The position numbers and the translations under genes were made by a program. A stretch of DNA of 64,000 bases, from the NCBI RefSeq assembly GCF_965363235.1, contig NC_134840.1, positions 95,306,416 to 95,370,415 on the forward strand, read 5' to 3'. The stretch's first letter is position 1, and every line of letters starts with the position of its first letter. The DNA comes from Mytilus galloprovincialis (lineage: Eukaryota; Mollusca; Bivalvia; Mytilida; Mytilidae). Below the pieces are notes generated by a model, which was not told the DNA's origin, searched no databases, and saw only the letters and a program-made list of their open reading frames with translations. Below, piece after piece: positions 1 to 12,213 of the stretch.

Positions 1-63
1 ATTGAGTTAATAATACATGTAGTCACATATCAAAACCTGCATGAATTAACAGTAACTGTTTAA

Positions 64-150
64 AAAAATAATAACTTGGGTTCTGTAAACCAATCTGGAT
101 TTGCAGATGATTTGTTAGCTGAAAAAAGAAAAGTGGATGATGAAATTTAA
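64..150 (+). CDS. possible terminal coding exon of a gene starting left of the window
   Basis: An open stretch ends in TAA at 148-150 and is followed by an AATAAA polyadenylation-type signal at 173-178. The last residues would read GFADDLLAEKRKVDDEI. No convincing splice acceptor is visible and no family is recognised. The call rests only on the stop plus poly(A) signal spacing and a charged, protein-like C-terminus, so it may be chance. Confidence 0.15.
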   Translation, partial: KNNNLGSVNQSGFADDLLAEKRKVDDEI

Positions 151-406
151 ATTACACAGAAATGTCTTTATCAATAAAACCTGATCAAGATGAAAAAAAA
201 CCATACCCAGTAATTTTGACATGTCTGGGGAAAGAATAAATACCAAATCAAATAACTTATTTAATTTGAATACTATAATTACAAAAAATATGTACTGGAA
301 AGCTAAATACTCATGTGATGAACATTAAATTGATAATTTAAGACTTGTTCACATCTTTGGCTTTTGCATGGTCTTTTGATAGTTGCTTTATTGGCAATCG
401 TACCAG

Positions 407-738
407 GGTTCTCACTAAGGTGAGTCCATGAGTCCTGAACTCATCAAAATCTGTCTGGACTCACCATTTTCAAAACTGATGAGTCCACAGATGCATCAAG
501 ATTGAAATATTGTATATAAACTGAACACAGTTAAACACAAATATCATCATTTTATAGCAAAAGTTTAAAAGTGATGTGAATTTAATGTCATTTCATTACT
601 CTATTGGGATATGGAGACTATAATCAATGATAATATTACATTATATTGCAATAAATTATTTTCTTCTAGCTGTTGGACTCATCATGGCCAAAAATGACGA
701 GTCCCTGGACTTGCCTTCAAAAATCCTTAGCGAGAAAT
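407..738. mobile_element. small TIR element with repeated TGAGTCC motifs
   Basis: The imperfect terminal inverted repeats are GGTTCTCACTAAGG at the left and CCTTAGCGAGAAATC at the right. The heptamer TGAGTCC or its complement occurs at 421, 429, 457, 480 and 675, with a variant at 698, clustered just inside both ends. No transposase is present. The target duplication is unclear and the superfamily is not assigned. Confidence 0.4.
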
Positions 739-1107
739 CTGTCATACCACATACCGGTATTCTTATTTTTGTTTTGAAAATAGAAAATACTAAAGCTTTT
801 GTTAACAAAGGAAGATTTTTATTATTATTATTATATAAATTGGCAGTGACACATTTATGATGTAGCTTTCACTGGTTGAATGATTGTACCATGAGTGTTT
901 CTTCATGATTCCACCACTTAAAAAATAGTTTATAGAACCTTTACAAGCCTCAGTATTTTAAAACAATCTCTGATATTATAATAGATTCCTTATCTGTACT
1001 AGTTTTCTTACCAATGGTATGCTGGGAGTTGAGAGATTTCCTATCAGTTTCAAAAGTGTATTTAATGGAAATGTTCACCGTCATGTTGTATTAGGAATAT
1101 ATTACAG

Positions 1108-4100
1108 TGGGAGATGGGGTACCATAGGGATGAGTCGACGAGAGGAACTTATGTACAAACCACTAGTTTTCAAGGTAAATCTAAACAGTTAATAATAAAC
1201 CTACAAGCTTTAGACATTAATAGCGTTTTTTTTCATCTACACACTTTATTTCATAATTTTGTATTTAAATGTTTATTTTACATAGCTATAAAAGACGATT
1301 GCTGGCCATCTTCATTGAGTTTACTGATTTTGACAGATAGTTTTGCTTTGACATAATTTAAGTTATTTCCCTTTGACCTCTTATTGTTAAGAGAGTTGAC
1401 TCAAAAGATACACCCATTGTCAGGGAGAATGAATAATGTACTGTAGAAAATACTGTGGATTCATTTATTTTCATGGGTATCAATTTTCGTGGATTAAGGA
1501 AAACTAGCTTCTTGGTTTTGTCAATCTGTGCACACAAAGCCATAGAAAATTTGTAATTCGTTGAACATTTGAATTCGTGGTTCACTTGTACCCACGAAAA
1601 TTGGTATCCAACGAATAATAATGAATCCACAGTAAGTTGAAATGTTGACCAGGATCTATTATGATATACACAGGCATATCCAGGATTTTTTGAAGGGGGT
1701 GTAATTGCTGATAAATTAATTTTTGTTCAAGCAGAGCAAGGGGATTTTTTTTTACAATTGCATGCATACTACAGGAGTGACAATCATATCTTCTGAAATA
1801 ATAAAGTTAAATTTAAAATATGGGAATATCAAATACAAAATATCTTAAAATACCACTTTACCACACAATCAAACACACCACACCCTCTACATCTCTGTAA
1901 GAATTATAATTTCAGAGTTTGGCAGATTTGATGTTTGATTATGAAAAGTCCTACAACCTCTGTAAGTATATGTATATTTAATATATATGAGTGTGCTAAT
2001 AAAAACAAACTTATATTCCTCATATCTCCTTTCTATTCATATTTATTTTAACTATAGATTAAGAATGTATGACAGCAAATTACAGGACAAATATCTAGAC
2101 AAAAAGTCACAATTTAGTTTTGAGATGATTTTCTGTGATGTACAGAAACTCTTATTTTCAACACAAATTTTGTGTTTTTCTTGACTATAATATAAAAAGC
2201 AAATTTGTAATCAAAATGTATTCTAATTAAAAATCAATAATGATAAAAAAAATTCAATAATTGAAAACAACTTGTCAAAGTGACTTGGTTCATAATTGGC
2301 TCAATGGTGCCACAAAATATATCTTATGCATGTTAAAAGTTGACATCATTAAAGGCTTATAAACAATTTCCTCAACCTTAAAATGAATATATGTAAAAAT
2401 AAATTACTTCAAGAACTTTTTTTTTTATCATGTATATCATATATCCAAACAATAATAAACAAATTATTTGTGAGTTTTATTCATTGACTTTTTGTTCTAT
2501 CAAATTTGTTTCTTTCTGTCTTTTTACCTAGATATACTACATGTACTGTCATATGATATATATAGATTCCTACACTGCAACAAGTGTATTACGATATTTC
2601 TCCACTCGAGACGGTTAAATTTTATTATTTAAAGCGTGAGGTTGCCGAGCTCTTTAAATAACTAAAATTTAACTGTCGAGAGTGGAGAAATATCGTAATA
2701 CACGAGTTATAGTGTAGGAATCTGTTTCTCTAATGATTTTTATCCTTCTTTTTCAAAGATTTTCAGAAACTTGTGTTCTTTATATGCGACGTCATCAGGC
2801 ATTGTTGCCTTTTTTCATGACGTCACAATAGGAAAATACAGAAGAAAACAAAACATTTAGACGTCATAATCAAATTTCGACTAATCATTTGCCGAGAACA
2901 GATTTTTCACTAGTGAGGAGAAATATTTTTCTCACACCGGTCAGGAAATGTGAAAATAGCACAAACATTAGAGAACACTGTTGTCATAATTTTATCTATT
3001 TTTTTTTGTAATAGAAATAAAGCTAGCAGTTCTGAGTTTTTTTTAAATATGGACATGATGGATATGAACATTTGCACTAGTTGGTTATTTTTTAATTACA
3101 GTTTATCATGAAGTAAAGAAAATGAAAATAGGACTACCAGCTCCACATGATCCTCATAGTTATGAATTTATCAACTGGAAGGTATAGTTTACATTATATA
3201 TACAGCCCCACAAAATCCTCATAGTTATGAGGGTCCCTGTCAGTGGCGGATCCAGCCATTTTAAAAAGGGGGGGGGGGGTCCAATTATATGTCCCCATTC
3301 AAATGCATTGATCGGCCAAAAAAAGGGGGGTTCCAACCCCCTGACCCCCCCCCCCCCCCCCCCTGGATCCGCCAATGCCTGTGGCCAAGTGGTCTAAGTA
3401 GTTCTACGTTAAAACACCAACTAGCAATCAATCAATCATAGTTATGAATTTACCAACTAGAAGGTATAGTTCACATGAATTTACCAACTAGAAGGTATAG
3501 TTCACATGAATTTACCAACTAGAAGGTATAGTTAACATGAATTTACCAACTAGAAGGTATAGTTCACATGAATTTACCAACTAGAAGGTATAGTTCACAT
3601 GAATTTACCAACTAGAAGGTATAGTTCACATTATTCAATCAAAGTTGCCTGTATATAAGGTCATACTGAAAACCACAGCAAACTGACCTAAGCTTTTAAG
3701 TTATGTTAAATTGAAAAAGAAATAAGAATAACTGATCAGGTAAAAAAAAAATAATGTGTAGCTTCCTCGTTCCTTGCGAAAAAAAAACTTGGAAAATTCT
3801 ATTACCAGATACACTTCAAAATTAATTGGTGTTTAACACCTCTCTCAGTAGTTGAACTACTTAGACCACTTAGCCACAGAGACCCCTGAACTTCAAAAAG
3901 TCAGTTAATATTTAAAAAGACTTTCAAGCATCATCATTTTTCTGCATTTTTCTGTCTTTGTTTTCCTATATTATTCCCATGACAAAAAAATTAAATTATC
4001 TCCCTTTATACTATTTTCTATACATTTTGTTTTCAGACCTTAACATTAACACCTGGTAAACAGAATAAAAAGGAAATGACTAAAGACCTAGAACATATGG

Positions 4101-7100
4101 CTAAAGAAATAAGACTCAAGGTATTTAGTCTTTTAACCAAAATTTAATATACAATGCTGGAATAAAAATAGGTAATCCGTCCTTATTTTTTTTTATATAT
4201 AGTTCCATTTTTTTCAGAGACCTATGACAATAAATACCAATGATGTCTTCTGTAATATAACAATGAAATTTAACCACTTAAAAATATTTGCTGTTCAGCA
4301 AAGTTTAGGGTGATATAACCTTCTAGGAAATACATGTACTGAATGGATGACCAAATGGGCTGTTTCAGAAGGCACTAAAAACCAAATCTTGGTCATCATG
4401 GGTAGTAAGGCCATAAAAAAAATAGGTTTGTTTGCCCAAACGCTACCTACCCAGAAAAAAGCTGCCTACTCAAATTCTTTTATTATCCTGATTTGAAGAA
4501 GTTTTTTTTTTAATCAGATAGGCATGAAGACTAATAAACACCCGATACTTCAATTTCTCATTTTGAAAAAAAAAAAAAAGAAAATGCCTACCTACCTACC
4601 CACTGTCTCAACTTTTGGGTAGGGTTTGGGCAAACCAAATTATTTTTAATTGTGGCCTAAAGTTACCAGAAATGACAGATGGGAACCAGACTAAATATAT
4701 GAAGAGTTCATTAACACAAAGTTGCATTGTAGGCTAGATTGAATGTTCTTTGTTAGACAGAGATGTTCTTCCCATCCCTGGGGGTGAAAATGGTACAAGG
4801 GAGGGAATCAGACTTAGACATGTATAAAGATGTGTACTTACAAAAAGCTATATTTTAGGCTAGATTGAATGTAATATGTCAGACAGAGATGTTCTTCCCG
4901 TCAATGAAGGTATTATGGTACAGGGAACACAAATTGATACACTATTGATAAAAGCAGAAAATTACTTGCACTTGAGTTTATGTCATCAGATACACTGGAT
5001 GAGGCTAAGAATATGAATTACAACAAAAACCATACTCATGTTGACCACATTTTTTTGCAAGTTCTGTTTTAATTTATTAAGAGCTGTTTATAAAAAGACA
5101 ATGTATCTGTTAAACTGAAATTGCTAAATAAATGGAAATCTATCTCTGTAAATGGTGCTGTGGTAATATGACCTAAATCATTAGACTTGTAAAGCATTTC
5201 ACCAGAGCAATATCAATTTTTAAAACAGTGCATGATAAAATTGAAATTAAACTAATTTTCAAAAAGTTGGATGAGACATGTATGAGTATTGCTGTAACTG
5301 GAAATAAAGGAAGCATCACATTGCAAAACTTGTTTTAATTTGCAGTCAATATTTATTTGTCATTGTAAAAAGTCATTAAATAAATTCTGGTGCATATGAA
5401 TTAATATTCATTTATTTATTATGAATTACCGTCTTTAAGTGTGTATACAGTACACATTTTTCAATCCCCAAAAAGTAGATGGTTTTCAGTATTTGAAAGA
5501 AAAAAAAATCACCAGTTTTTGAGACTGAAAAGGCCTTGTAATACACAACTGCATACTATACACTTCTAAATAAGGTATTGGTCATTATTTATTATGATTT
5601 TTTTTTTGTAAAATGATGTTTGTTTTTTCTCATTTATGTATTTTTAATCCATTGAAAAAGTAAGGCCTAAGTACAACCCTTTTCCTTAAGGTTGACTTTT
5701 CACCCTCTCCAGACATCTTAATTTAATTTTGAGACCATCAGTCCTTCACTCTTTGTCACGTGCTGGATGAAAATACCAACTTTTAAGTCTTTGCTTTGAA
5801 TATGAACCCAGCCTACATGCTGTAACAGAATTTTAATGTGCTTCACCAGAAACAATCAGCAGAAAGTTTTTTCATGACCATATTCTACCGCATATTTGTA
5901 ATAACAAAGGTTTCTCATTTCAATGTATAGAGGTGACAAATGACTTAAAGTGTTTTAAAACCAAAAGAACATAATACTTGTAGAATTATATGAAGTTTGT
6001 TCAAAGTAGAAATCAAGTATCAACCTCAATCCTAAAATAGGTAACTTTTCATAATGAAAATAAAAAATTCAACTTTTCAAAATTAATGAAGCCCAACTCT
6101 GACCCTGATAGCCATGAAAATAAATTAATCTAAGTAGTTGATCTTTTTAATCTTTAAATTTGAATGACCTTTTTGAATGTATTTTAAGGCGGTACCTAAC
6201 ACTACAGGGAGATAACTCTTTAAAAATCAGCTAGACGTTTTAATCACCTTGTGCTGTTAAGGGAATATTAAACTTCTCAATGATCAAAAGTATTGTCTGT
6301 CAAACTGCTATATAACCAGTGTAATTTTTCTGATTAAATGATTGGTTCAAATGTTTTGAAATTTTTATATGTTTGTCATAGGGTCAAAGTAAGTACTTTG
6401 TCAAAATTTTATGAAAATTAAACGAGCCAAATTAATTTTAGTCACGGTGTTGGGTACCACCTTAAATATTTATAAGAAAAACATATTGTATTCAAAATGT
6501 AAGCTGATTGATGGACTAAAGTATTGAATTTGCATATATCTATCTTAGGCTTACCATAATTCAGAACCTACACCTGGCATCATACTGTATTCTTCTCGTA
6601 AGGTAGAATGTTTGTTTAAATCTCTGTACATAGAAGTTTTTAATAATATGCTCTTTTGTCATAACAAATATGTAAAATGTTCAAGTCATTGTTCTCCTTA
6701 TTTTAGAAAATTCCTTAATTAATGCAATAGCATTGAAATCACCTTATAGTTTCTTGTATGGATTTATTAGTCAATGATTGCCTTTGTTATTAAAGCTCAA
6801 AAAGAACCGTTTATGCAGGGTTTTATACTAAAACTTTGCTGTCATTGAGAAAACTTGTTTCTGTTGAGTTGTTTCAGATATAGGTCAAATGACAGTTGAG
6901 ATAAGATAATAATGTTGAATTGTATTATTCTTTTTAAATGTTTTTATTGGGTCAAAGATGTTGTAATATTAATTTGAAATGATAGGTAATGAAATAATCG
7001 AATGTCTATGCTAGTACTAGCTTACAATTTAATGGTCTGTTGGATTGTGTTCTACTGTTACCAGGCATATCATTCCCAGGGGTGGATCCAGGATTTCAGG

Positions 7101-9836
7101 TGAGGGGTGCAAATTTAAATATTGCCTTTGGTAAAATTATCAAAATATTCTTTATAAGCTGAAGACAGCCCATGCTTTGCATCTTTTAGTGGAGGCCCAA
7201 GCAAGCCACACCCTGTCTGAACTGCATGTTGTTATATTATGTATGTTTGAAATGTGGTAATCCCATAGTAAAATTGTCGAGTCTTTGTTTAACTAAGATT
7301 AGCTTTTAATGGTTGCTCCATTCTCATACATAATCTTATGAAAAATATAAACATATTAATGAAAAAAAAATATAATTTTAACATAGAAAAAAAGATTTTA
7401 ATCTCATGTAAAACATTAATGACATCTGACATGTTTGTGAAGTTGTATGGATCACAGTTGCAAAGAATGTTAGTCCTTGTTTGAAACTTTATAGTTTTCT
7501 CTAAGTATTTTTGTTTACCATACATGGTTTAATGCTAATTTTTTATTTCTTTTTCAAATAATAATACATTTAATGTCCATCAACACATGGTTGCACTTTG
7601 TAAATACAAATGTTTCACAAGCCACACCTTTTCTTGGGGAGATATATAAGATGCATAGATATTTATTTTGCTTTGTTTACCTACTGGTTCCCAGATATGA
7701 TCTCTATAATTCATCTAATAGAGACATAACTTGGGAATATTACCAGTATAACAATATATGGTACCAGCGAATATTGAAATCTGAGGAAGGTCCAAATTAA
7801 AGGTAGGGGTAGCTCAGAATTTTATTATAAGTTTAAACTGTGAGATGTTTGTGAAATAAAAAAAGTATTGCATATCAACTTTCTGTTCTAGAAAAGACAA
7901 GGATATCATTTTTAACAGAAATTTAAAATGGCACTGTTTTAGCCACAAAGGGAGTTTCTATGGGAAATTGCATTGTCTATATTTACAAAAGTGCAACCTA
8001 TATTGTATATTAATATGAAATAATATATAGCACATGATCTCATGCCATGCAAAGTACAAAAGAAAATTGATAACATTGATTTTTTTTAATGCAAAATTTG
8101 TACTACATGTAACATGAATTATATCACTAATTTTCACATTTGAATTTAAAAACTTTAAAAAACCATGGTCATAATTGATATAAACTTGCATTGATTGAAT
8201 GAGACATTATTTAAAATTACTATTGTATCTAATTAGGCAAAATCGTACAGTACCCACCAGTGCCAGTCTCCAAGAAAAACCTATTCTACAGCAGAATTTC
8301 CATATCATGAAAGCAATACTCAGAGAAGTATAAGGGAGGCAACCAAGGTCTATAGGTCGTAAGTATTTTCAGTAACAAATGTTATTTTTTATAATAAAAA
8401 ATTTCCAAACAAAATCAATGTATACATGTATCATAATTTTATTATTAGTACAACATATAATGGTAGTATTAAGTTTTTGCAATTAAATTCCATTTTTGGA
8501 TTAAGGGAATGTTTTATAAACACCTAAATGGGATCCAGGGAAGGTACCTTGAAAACTGAACTATGGGTGGGAGTCAAGAAACGTGAAAATCATACCTCTA
8601 TACGTTGTGTCCAATTTTGAAATTGCCATCACATGGTTAACTTATAATGTATAGCTATGAAGGGAAAAGTCCTTATCAGAAATTTTAGATAGCTGCATAT
8701 TTATTATATATAGATTCCTACACTGCAACAAGTGTATTACGATATTTCTCCACTCGAGACAGTTAAATTTTATTATTTAAAGCGCGAGGCTTGCCGAGCT
8801 CTTTAAATAACTAAAATTTAACTGTCGAGAGTGGAGAAATATCGTAATACACGAGTTATAGTGTAGGAATCTGTTTCTCTAATGATTTTTATCCTTCTTT
8901 TTCAAAGATTTTCAGAAACTTGTGTTCTTTATATGCGACGTCATCAGGCATGGTCGCCTTTTTTCATGACGTCACAATAGGAAAATTCAGAAGAAAACAA
9001 AACATTTAGACGTCATAATCAAATTTCGACTAATCATTTGCCGAGAACAGATTTTTCACTAGTGAGGAGAAATATTTTTCTCACACCGGTCAGGAAATGT
9101 GAAAATAGCACAAAAATTAGAGAAATATCCTGTCCAGAATTTATTTTTTATAAACGAGGTGACTCTAAAATGAATGACAGTTTTGTTCAAGTCTTGAAAG
9201 ATGATAACTAATTAAACAATTGTTTAGCGTATAAAATTCCAGTCTATTTATAGTTGGGGCTGTTACATTGGCATTTGACCTTGTTATCACATATTTATGG
9301 TTAATAACAAATTGAAGGGCAAAAACTTTGAGATGACATGTAGCCAAGAACCTTTCTCCAGTTAAAATAGATATAGAAGATGTGGTATGAGTGCCAATGA
9401 GACAACTCTCGATCCAAGTCACAATTTATAAAAGTAAACCATTAAAGGTTAAAGTACGCCTTCATATAACCTATTCATGCCTATTTACCTAGGCAACATT
9501 AATAAGGTCCTCATATTATTCTTATCTAAGTAAAAAACATTTCTCAGGTGAATGATGCAGTTTGTTATGAAAAATTATAGAAAAAGATCGATGGAAAGTT
9601 CCAGGATAATTCCAAATTGCTTATCTCTGCATAATGATTTTTACGTAAAACTTTGTCTGATCTTCCAGCAAAAAAGTTGTCATATCAATAAATAGTAATT
9701 GAACTGAACCATTTTGTTTTGATTCATTATACATACATAGATGTATTTATTTTTCAGCCAAACTTCAATCAATGCAGAATCTCTAAAGAAGTTTACCAGT
9801 ACAAATGAATCAGCTGACTACCAGCTTAGGATTTAA
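1108..9836 (+). CDS. unrecognised spliced gene, six exons visible, 5' end missing
   Basis: Exons are 1108-1174, 1916-1961, 3102-3181, 4037-4120, 8237-8358 and 9758-9836 (TAA stop). Every junction has AG acceptor and GT donor (gtaaat, gtaagt, gtatag, gtattt, gtaagt), and the reading phases chain without conflict through all five introns, which is the main evidence that it is real. The first visible exon starts with the last base of a codon, so at least one upstream coding exon is missing and may lie left of the window. The readable product is 158 residues: it begins GRWGTIGMSRREEL, continues through a basic stretch around KMKIGLPAPHDPHSYEF, and ends SADYQLRI. It is rich in Lys, Ser and Tyr, with no signal peptide, membrane segment or catalytic motif. 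I do not recognise the family and assign no function. Confidence 0.72.
1451..1634. mobile_element. MITE, TIR TACTGTGGATTC (TA-type), uninterrupted copy
   Basis: The left end TACTGTGGATTCATT and right end AATGAATCCACAGTA are inverted repeats. Both ends begin or end with TA, as expected for Tc1/mariner-like target use. It has no coding capacity and lies in the first visible intron of the 1108-9836 gene. The same family recurs at 17613-21157, 45990-46186 and 46226-46912, and the last two full-length copies are interrupted by other insertions. Confidence 0.7.
2557..2975. mobile_element. foldback repeat element, copy 1
   Basis: A roughly 160-bp imperfect palindrome (arms starting GATTCCTACACTG and ending CAGTGTAGGAATC-like sequence) is followed by about 250 bp ending in CATTAGAGAA. 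That end is itself the inverse of TTTCTCTAATG near 2722. A near-identical copy lies at 8704-9124 with only a handful of substitutions, so the family moved recently. It is intronic and no ORF is seen. Confidence 0.65.
3241..3377. mobile_element. MITE, TIR CAGTGGCGGATCCAG, copy 1
   Basis: The element starts CAGTGGCGGATCCAG and ends with GGATCCGCCAATG, with C/G homopolymer runs inside. It is flanked by CCTGT at 3236-3240 and 3378-3382, a 5-bp target duplication. CAG-starting ends suggest a hAT-like element. The 71-aa reading frame across it is low-complexity Gly/Pro and not a gene. Confidence 0.75.
3424..3640. repeat. 31-bp minisatellite derived from an exon/intron boundary
   Basis: About six near-perfect copies of a 31-bp unit (ATGAATTTACCAACTAGAAG then GTATAGTTCAC) lie here. 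The unit matches the end of the exon at 3102-3181 and its splice donor (ATGAATTTATCAACTGGAAG then GTATAG). The array is therefore a tandem amplification of that exon end, lying just downstream in the intron, with the 3241-3377 MITE between parent and array. Confidence 0.85.
4409..4657. mobile_element. Harbinger-like MITE, GGCC-ended, copy 1
   Basis: TAA at 4406-4408 and 4658-4660 flanks GGCCA...TGGCC ends. Long inverted arms read GTTTGCCCAAAC at the left and GTTTGGGCAAAC at the right. A TAA duplication with GG-starting ends fits the PIF/Harbinger superfamily. It is intronic and non-coding. Confidence 0.6.
4661..6183. other. intron stretch without recognisable genes
   Basis: Part of the long intron between exons 4037-4120 and 8237-8358. 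The only structure seen is a short direct duplication (GGCTAGATTGAATG...CAGAGATGTTCTTCC) near 4732 and again near 4857. The rest is AT-rich, with no supported features. Confidence 0.5.
6184..6465. mobile_element. TTAA-flanked piggyBac-like MITE, copy 1
   Basis: TTAA at 6184-6187 and 6462-6465 encloses ends GGCGGTACCTAACAC and GTGTTGGGTACCACC. A TTAA target duplication is typical of piggyBac. It is non-coding. Related copies are at 10193-10473 and 14860-15274. Confidence 0.75.
6466..8236. other. intron stretch, mostly unremarkable
   Basis: A degenerate repeat fragment (CCAGGGGTGGATCCAGGATT) occurs near 7077-7110. Otherwise the stretch is AT-rich with only short chance reading frames; no gene is supported. 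Confidence 0.45.
8704..9124. mobile_element. foldback repeat element, copy 2
   Basis: Near-identical to 2557-2975, in the same orientation and in a later intron of the same gene. Flanking sequence differs on both sides, so this is an independent insertion rather than a segmental duplication. Confidence 0.65.
9350..9465 (+). repeat. dispersed repeat fragment (family with GAGACAACTCTC core)
   Basis: Matches fragments at 25140-25245 (reverse), 57505-57650 (reverse), 59395-59680 and 63487-63605 through the shared text GAGACAACTCTC...CCAAGTCACAATTTAT and, in some, AAGTAAACCATTAAAGG. No ends, tail or ORF can be defined. Confidence 0.5.
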
Positions 9837-10192
9837 CATTAGATGAAGAAAAAGATTGTTAATGTTTTAAATTCTTGCCAAGATATCAGACATTTTTATC
9901 TTCAAAACTTTTTATTAATAAGTAAAGACTGTTTGTCAAATTTGTACATGTCAAAAGGCTAAAACTGTGATATTTGTATTTAATTTGTATTTTATTTTTA
10001 ATAATTCATAAAATGTATCAGATCAGTGATATTTTTTTTGTACTTTTCACATACATGTGTATTGTCAAAACCATTTATTTATTTATTTATCTTGTATATT
10101 TTTTGATTTTTTTTTTTAATACAATTAAATTGTTTGATTTTTAGCAGTTTATTTGAATGAATATTTGTTGACTTTGTTTTTTTGTTGTGCTA

Positions 10193-10473
10193 TTAAGTTG
10201 GTACATAACACTACAGGGAGATAACTCTAAAACTGAACATTTTAATTACGTTCTACTGTTCAAGAAATATTTTGAGCTTCTCAATGATTAAAATTGGTGT
10301 TAGTCAAACTGTTATTTGTCCAACGAAATGTTACGAGTGTGTGGTTCAAGTTTTTTGGAAATTTTTATATTTATTTTTGTCATATGGTCAAAGTAATACA
10401 TGTACTTTGTTAAAATTTTATGAAAATTAAACGAACCAAATTAATTTTATTGAAGGTGTTTCGTACCACCTTT
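10193..10473. mobile_element. TTAA-type MITE, copy 2
   Basis: Homologous along its length to 6184-6465, with the left TTAA intact and the right one decayed to TTTA. Ends read GTTGGTACATAACAC and CGTACCACC. Confidence 0.65.
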
Positions 10474-10825
10474 ATATTACTATGTGCACCACAAAGCCAA
10501 CAAATTCGTTATCTTTTGTAAGCATAAGGACATGTGTTATGATTGTCAAGGAGGAAACTAAGATGACCACTCAAGATGACCACTCAAGATGACCACTTGA
10601 GTCCAAATAATGTTGATGTAAGCAACTAACTGTTCTTAAACAATGAGCAAAACCCATACCAATGAAACTATGTAGTCAGCTGCAAAGGCCTTTCATAGAA
10701 AATGTGAAACAATTCATATAAGGGAACTATTATCCTAATTATTACAAAACAAAATATGAAACAGTTCAAATGAGAAAACCAAGGACCTGATTTATGACAA
10801 AGCAGTAAACTAAATTACAAGTATA

Positions 10826-11266
10826 ACAGACAACAACCAATGACAACCACTTAGTTACAAGCTCCTGCCTTTGTACAGACAACAACCAATGACAACCACT
10901 TAGTTACAAGCTCCTGACTTTGTACAGACAACAACCAATGACAACCACTTAGTTACAAGCTCCTGACTTTGTACAGACAACAACCAATGACAACCACTTA
11001 GTTACAAGCTCCTGCCTTTGTACAGACAACAACCAATGACAACCACTTAGTTACAAGCTCCTGACTTTGTACAGACAACAACCAATGACAACTGCTTAGT
11101 TACAAGCTCCAGACTTTGTACAGACAACAACCAATGACAACCACTTAGTTACAAGCTCCTGACTTTGTACAGACAACAACCAATGACAACCGATTAGTTA
11201 CAAGCTCCTGACTTTGTATAGACAACAACCAATGACAACCACTTAATTACAAGCTCCTGACTTTGT
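10826..11266. repeat. 49-bp minisatellite, nine units
   Basis: Units start at 10826, 10875, 10924, 10973, 11022, 11071, 11120, 11169 and 11218, exactly 49 bp apart, each containing CAACAACCAATGACAACC and TTACAAGCTCCTG. A related single-copy text (ACAAATGATGACCACTGAATTACAGGCTCC-like) at 59610-59645 suggests the array was amplified from a piece of a dispersed repeat. Confidence 0.85.
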
Positions 11267-11394
11267 ACAGACATATGTACATAAAGAATGTGGTGGATAA
11301 ACAATTTTGTGAGCACTGAAACCTCAACCTCACCTTGGACAGAGGTGTAAAAATTTGACTTGAGTTCATAATTAAAAATTAACTGTTAACAAAA

Positions 11395-11600
11395 CTTTGA
11401 ATTTTTGAAATACCAAGGTTTCTACTGCAGGAATAGATTACCTTAGCTGTATTTGGCAAAACTGTTAGGAATTTTTGGTCCTCAATGCTCTTCAACTTTA
11501 TTTGGTCTTTTTAACATTTTTTGAGCGTCACTGATGAGTCTTTTGTAGATAAAGCATGTGTCTGGCGTAAATATAAAATTTCAATCCTGGTATCTATGAT
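11395..11600 (+). mobile_element. retrozyme-like fragment with decayed hammerhead ribozyme
   Basis: Homologous to part of the roughly 360-bp repeat units at 18083-18443 (minus) and 46378-46864. The hammerhead region 11525-11568 keeps CTGATGA and a GTC cleavage triplet, and stem I (GCGTCA with TGGCGT) still pairs. The segment corresponding to GAAA has lost its invariant G, so self-cleavage is not expected. Confidence 0.6.
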
Positions 11601-11692
11601 GAAAATATTTATTAACATATGAACAAACTGTAAAAATCAGTTTGAAATGGATTGATTCTTCATGTTGCCATAAAACTTAATAAACAAGAATG

Positions 11693-11968
11693 TGTCCATA
11701 GTACACAGATGCCCCACTCACACTATAACTTTTCTGTGTTCTGTGGACTGTGAAATTGTGGTAATAACTCTAATTTGGCATTAAAATTAGTAAAATCATA
11801 ACATAGGGAACATGTGTACTAAGTTACAAGTTGTTTGGACTTCCAACTACATCAAAAACTATCTTGACCAAAAACTTTAACCTGATGCATGACAGATGAA
11901 CGAATGAAAGTACACACAGACCAGAAAACATAATGCACCTCTACTATATTAGGTGGGACATAAAAAAC
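11693..11968 (+). mobile_element. AACAAGAATGTGTCC...GGGCATAAAAA repeat, copy 1
   Basis: Begins AACAAGAATGTGTCC and ends near GGTGGGACATAAAAAA, with one core unit of about 150 bp. The same ends enclose cores at 13622-14078 and 14125-14403. The architecture of fixed ends around a variable number of core repeats resembles bivalve pearl/Helitron-type non-autonomous elements; that classification is inference. Confidence 0.6.
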
Positions 11969-12127
11969 AAGATAAATACAAAACACCCAAAGTACCAATA
12001 TCCGAGGTGAGGCGAGGTTTAAGTGCTCACAAACTTGTTTATCCACAACGTTCTTTATGTAATCATAAATCATAGCGATTATCTTGATAATTTTTTATCA
12101 CCCTTAGTTTTAAACATACATGTTGAA

Positions 12128-12213
12128 GACCCATTGGTGGCCTTCAGCTGTTTTCTACTCTATGGTCAGGTTGTCTCTTTGACACACTCTCCATTTCCAC
12201 TCTCAATTTTATG
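12128..12213 (-). repeat. dispersed repeat, GGAATGTGTCAAAGAGACAAC family
   Basis: A reverse-strand fragment containing the complement of GTGTCAAAGAGACAAC. Other copies are at 49857-50012/51168-51215, 50345-50456, 53802-53958 and 59142-59207. An 82-bp piece of it is tandemly amplified at 45336-45995. Confidence 0.55.

Noticed and set aside
476-490. CTGATGAGTCC, resembling a hammerhead core
   Set aside because: No GAAA, stem III or cleavage triplet at workable spacing; it is one of the TGAGTCC motifs of the 407-738 element.
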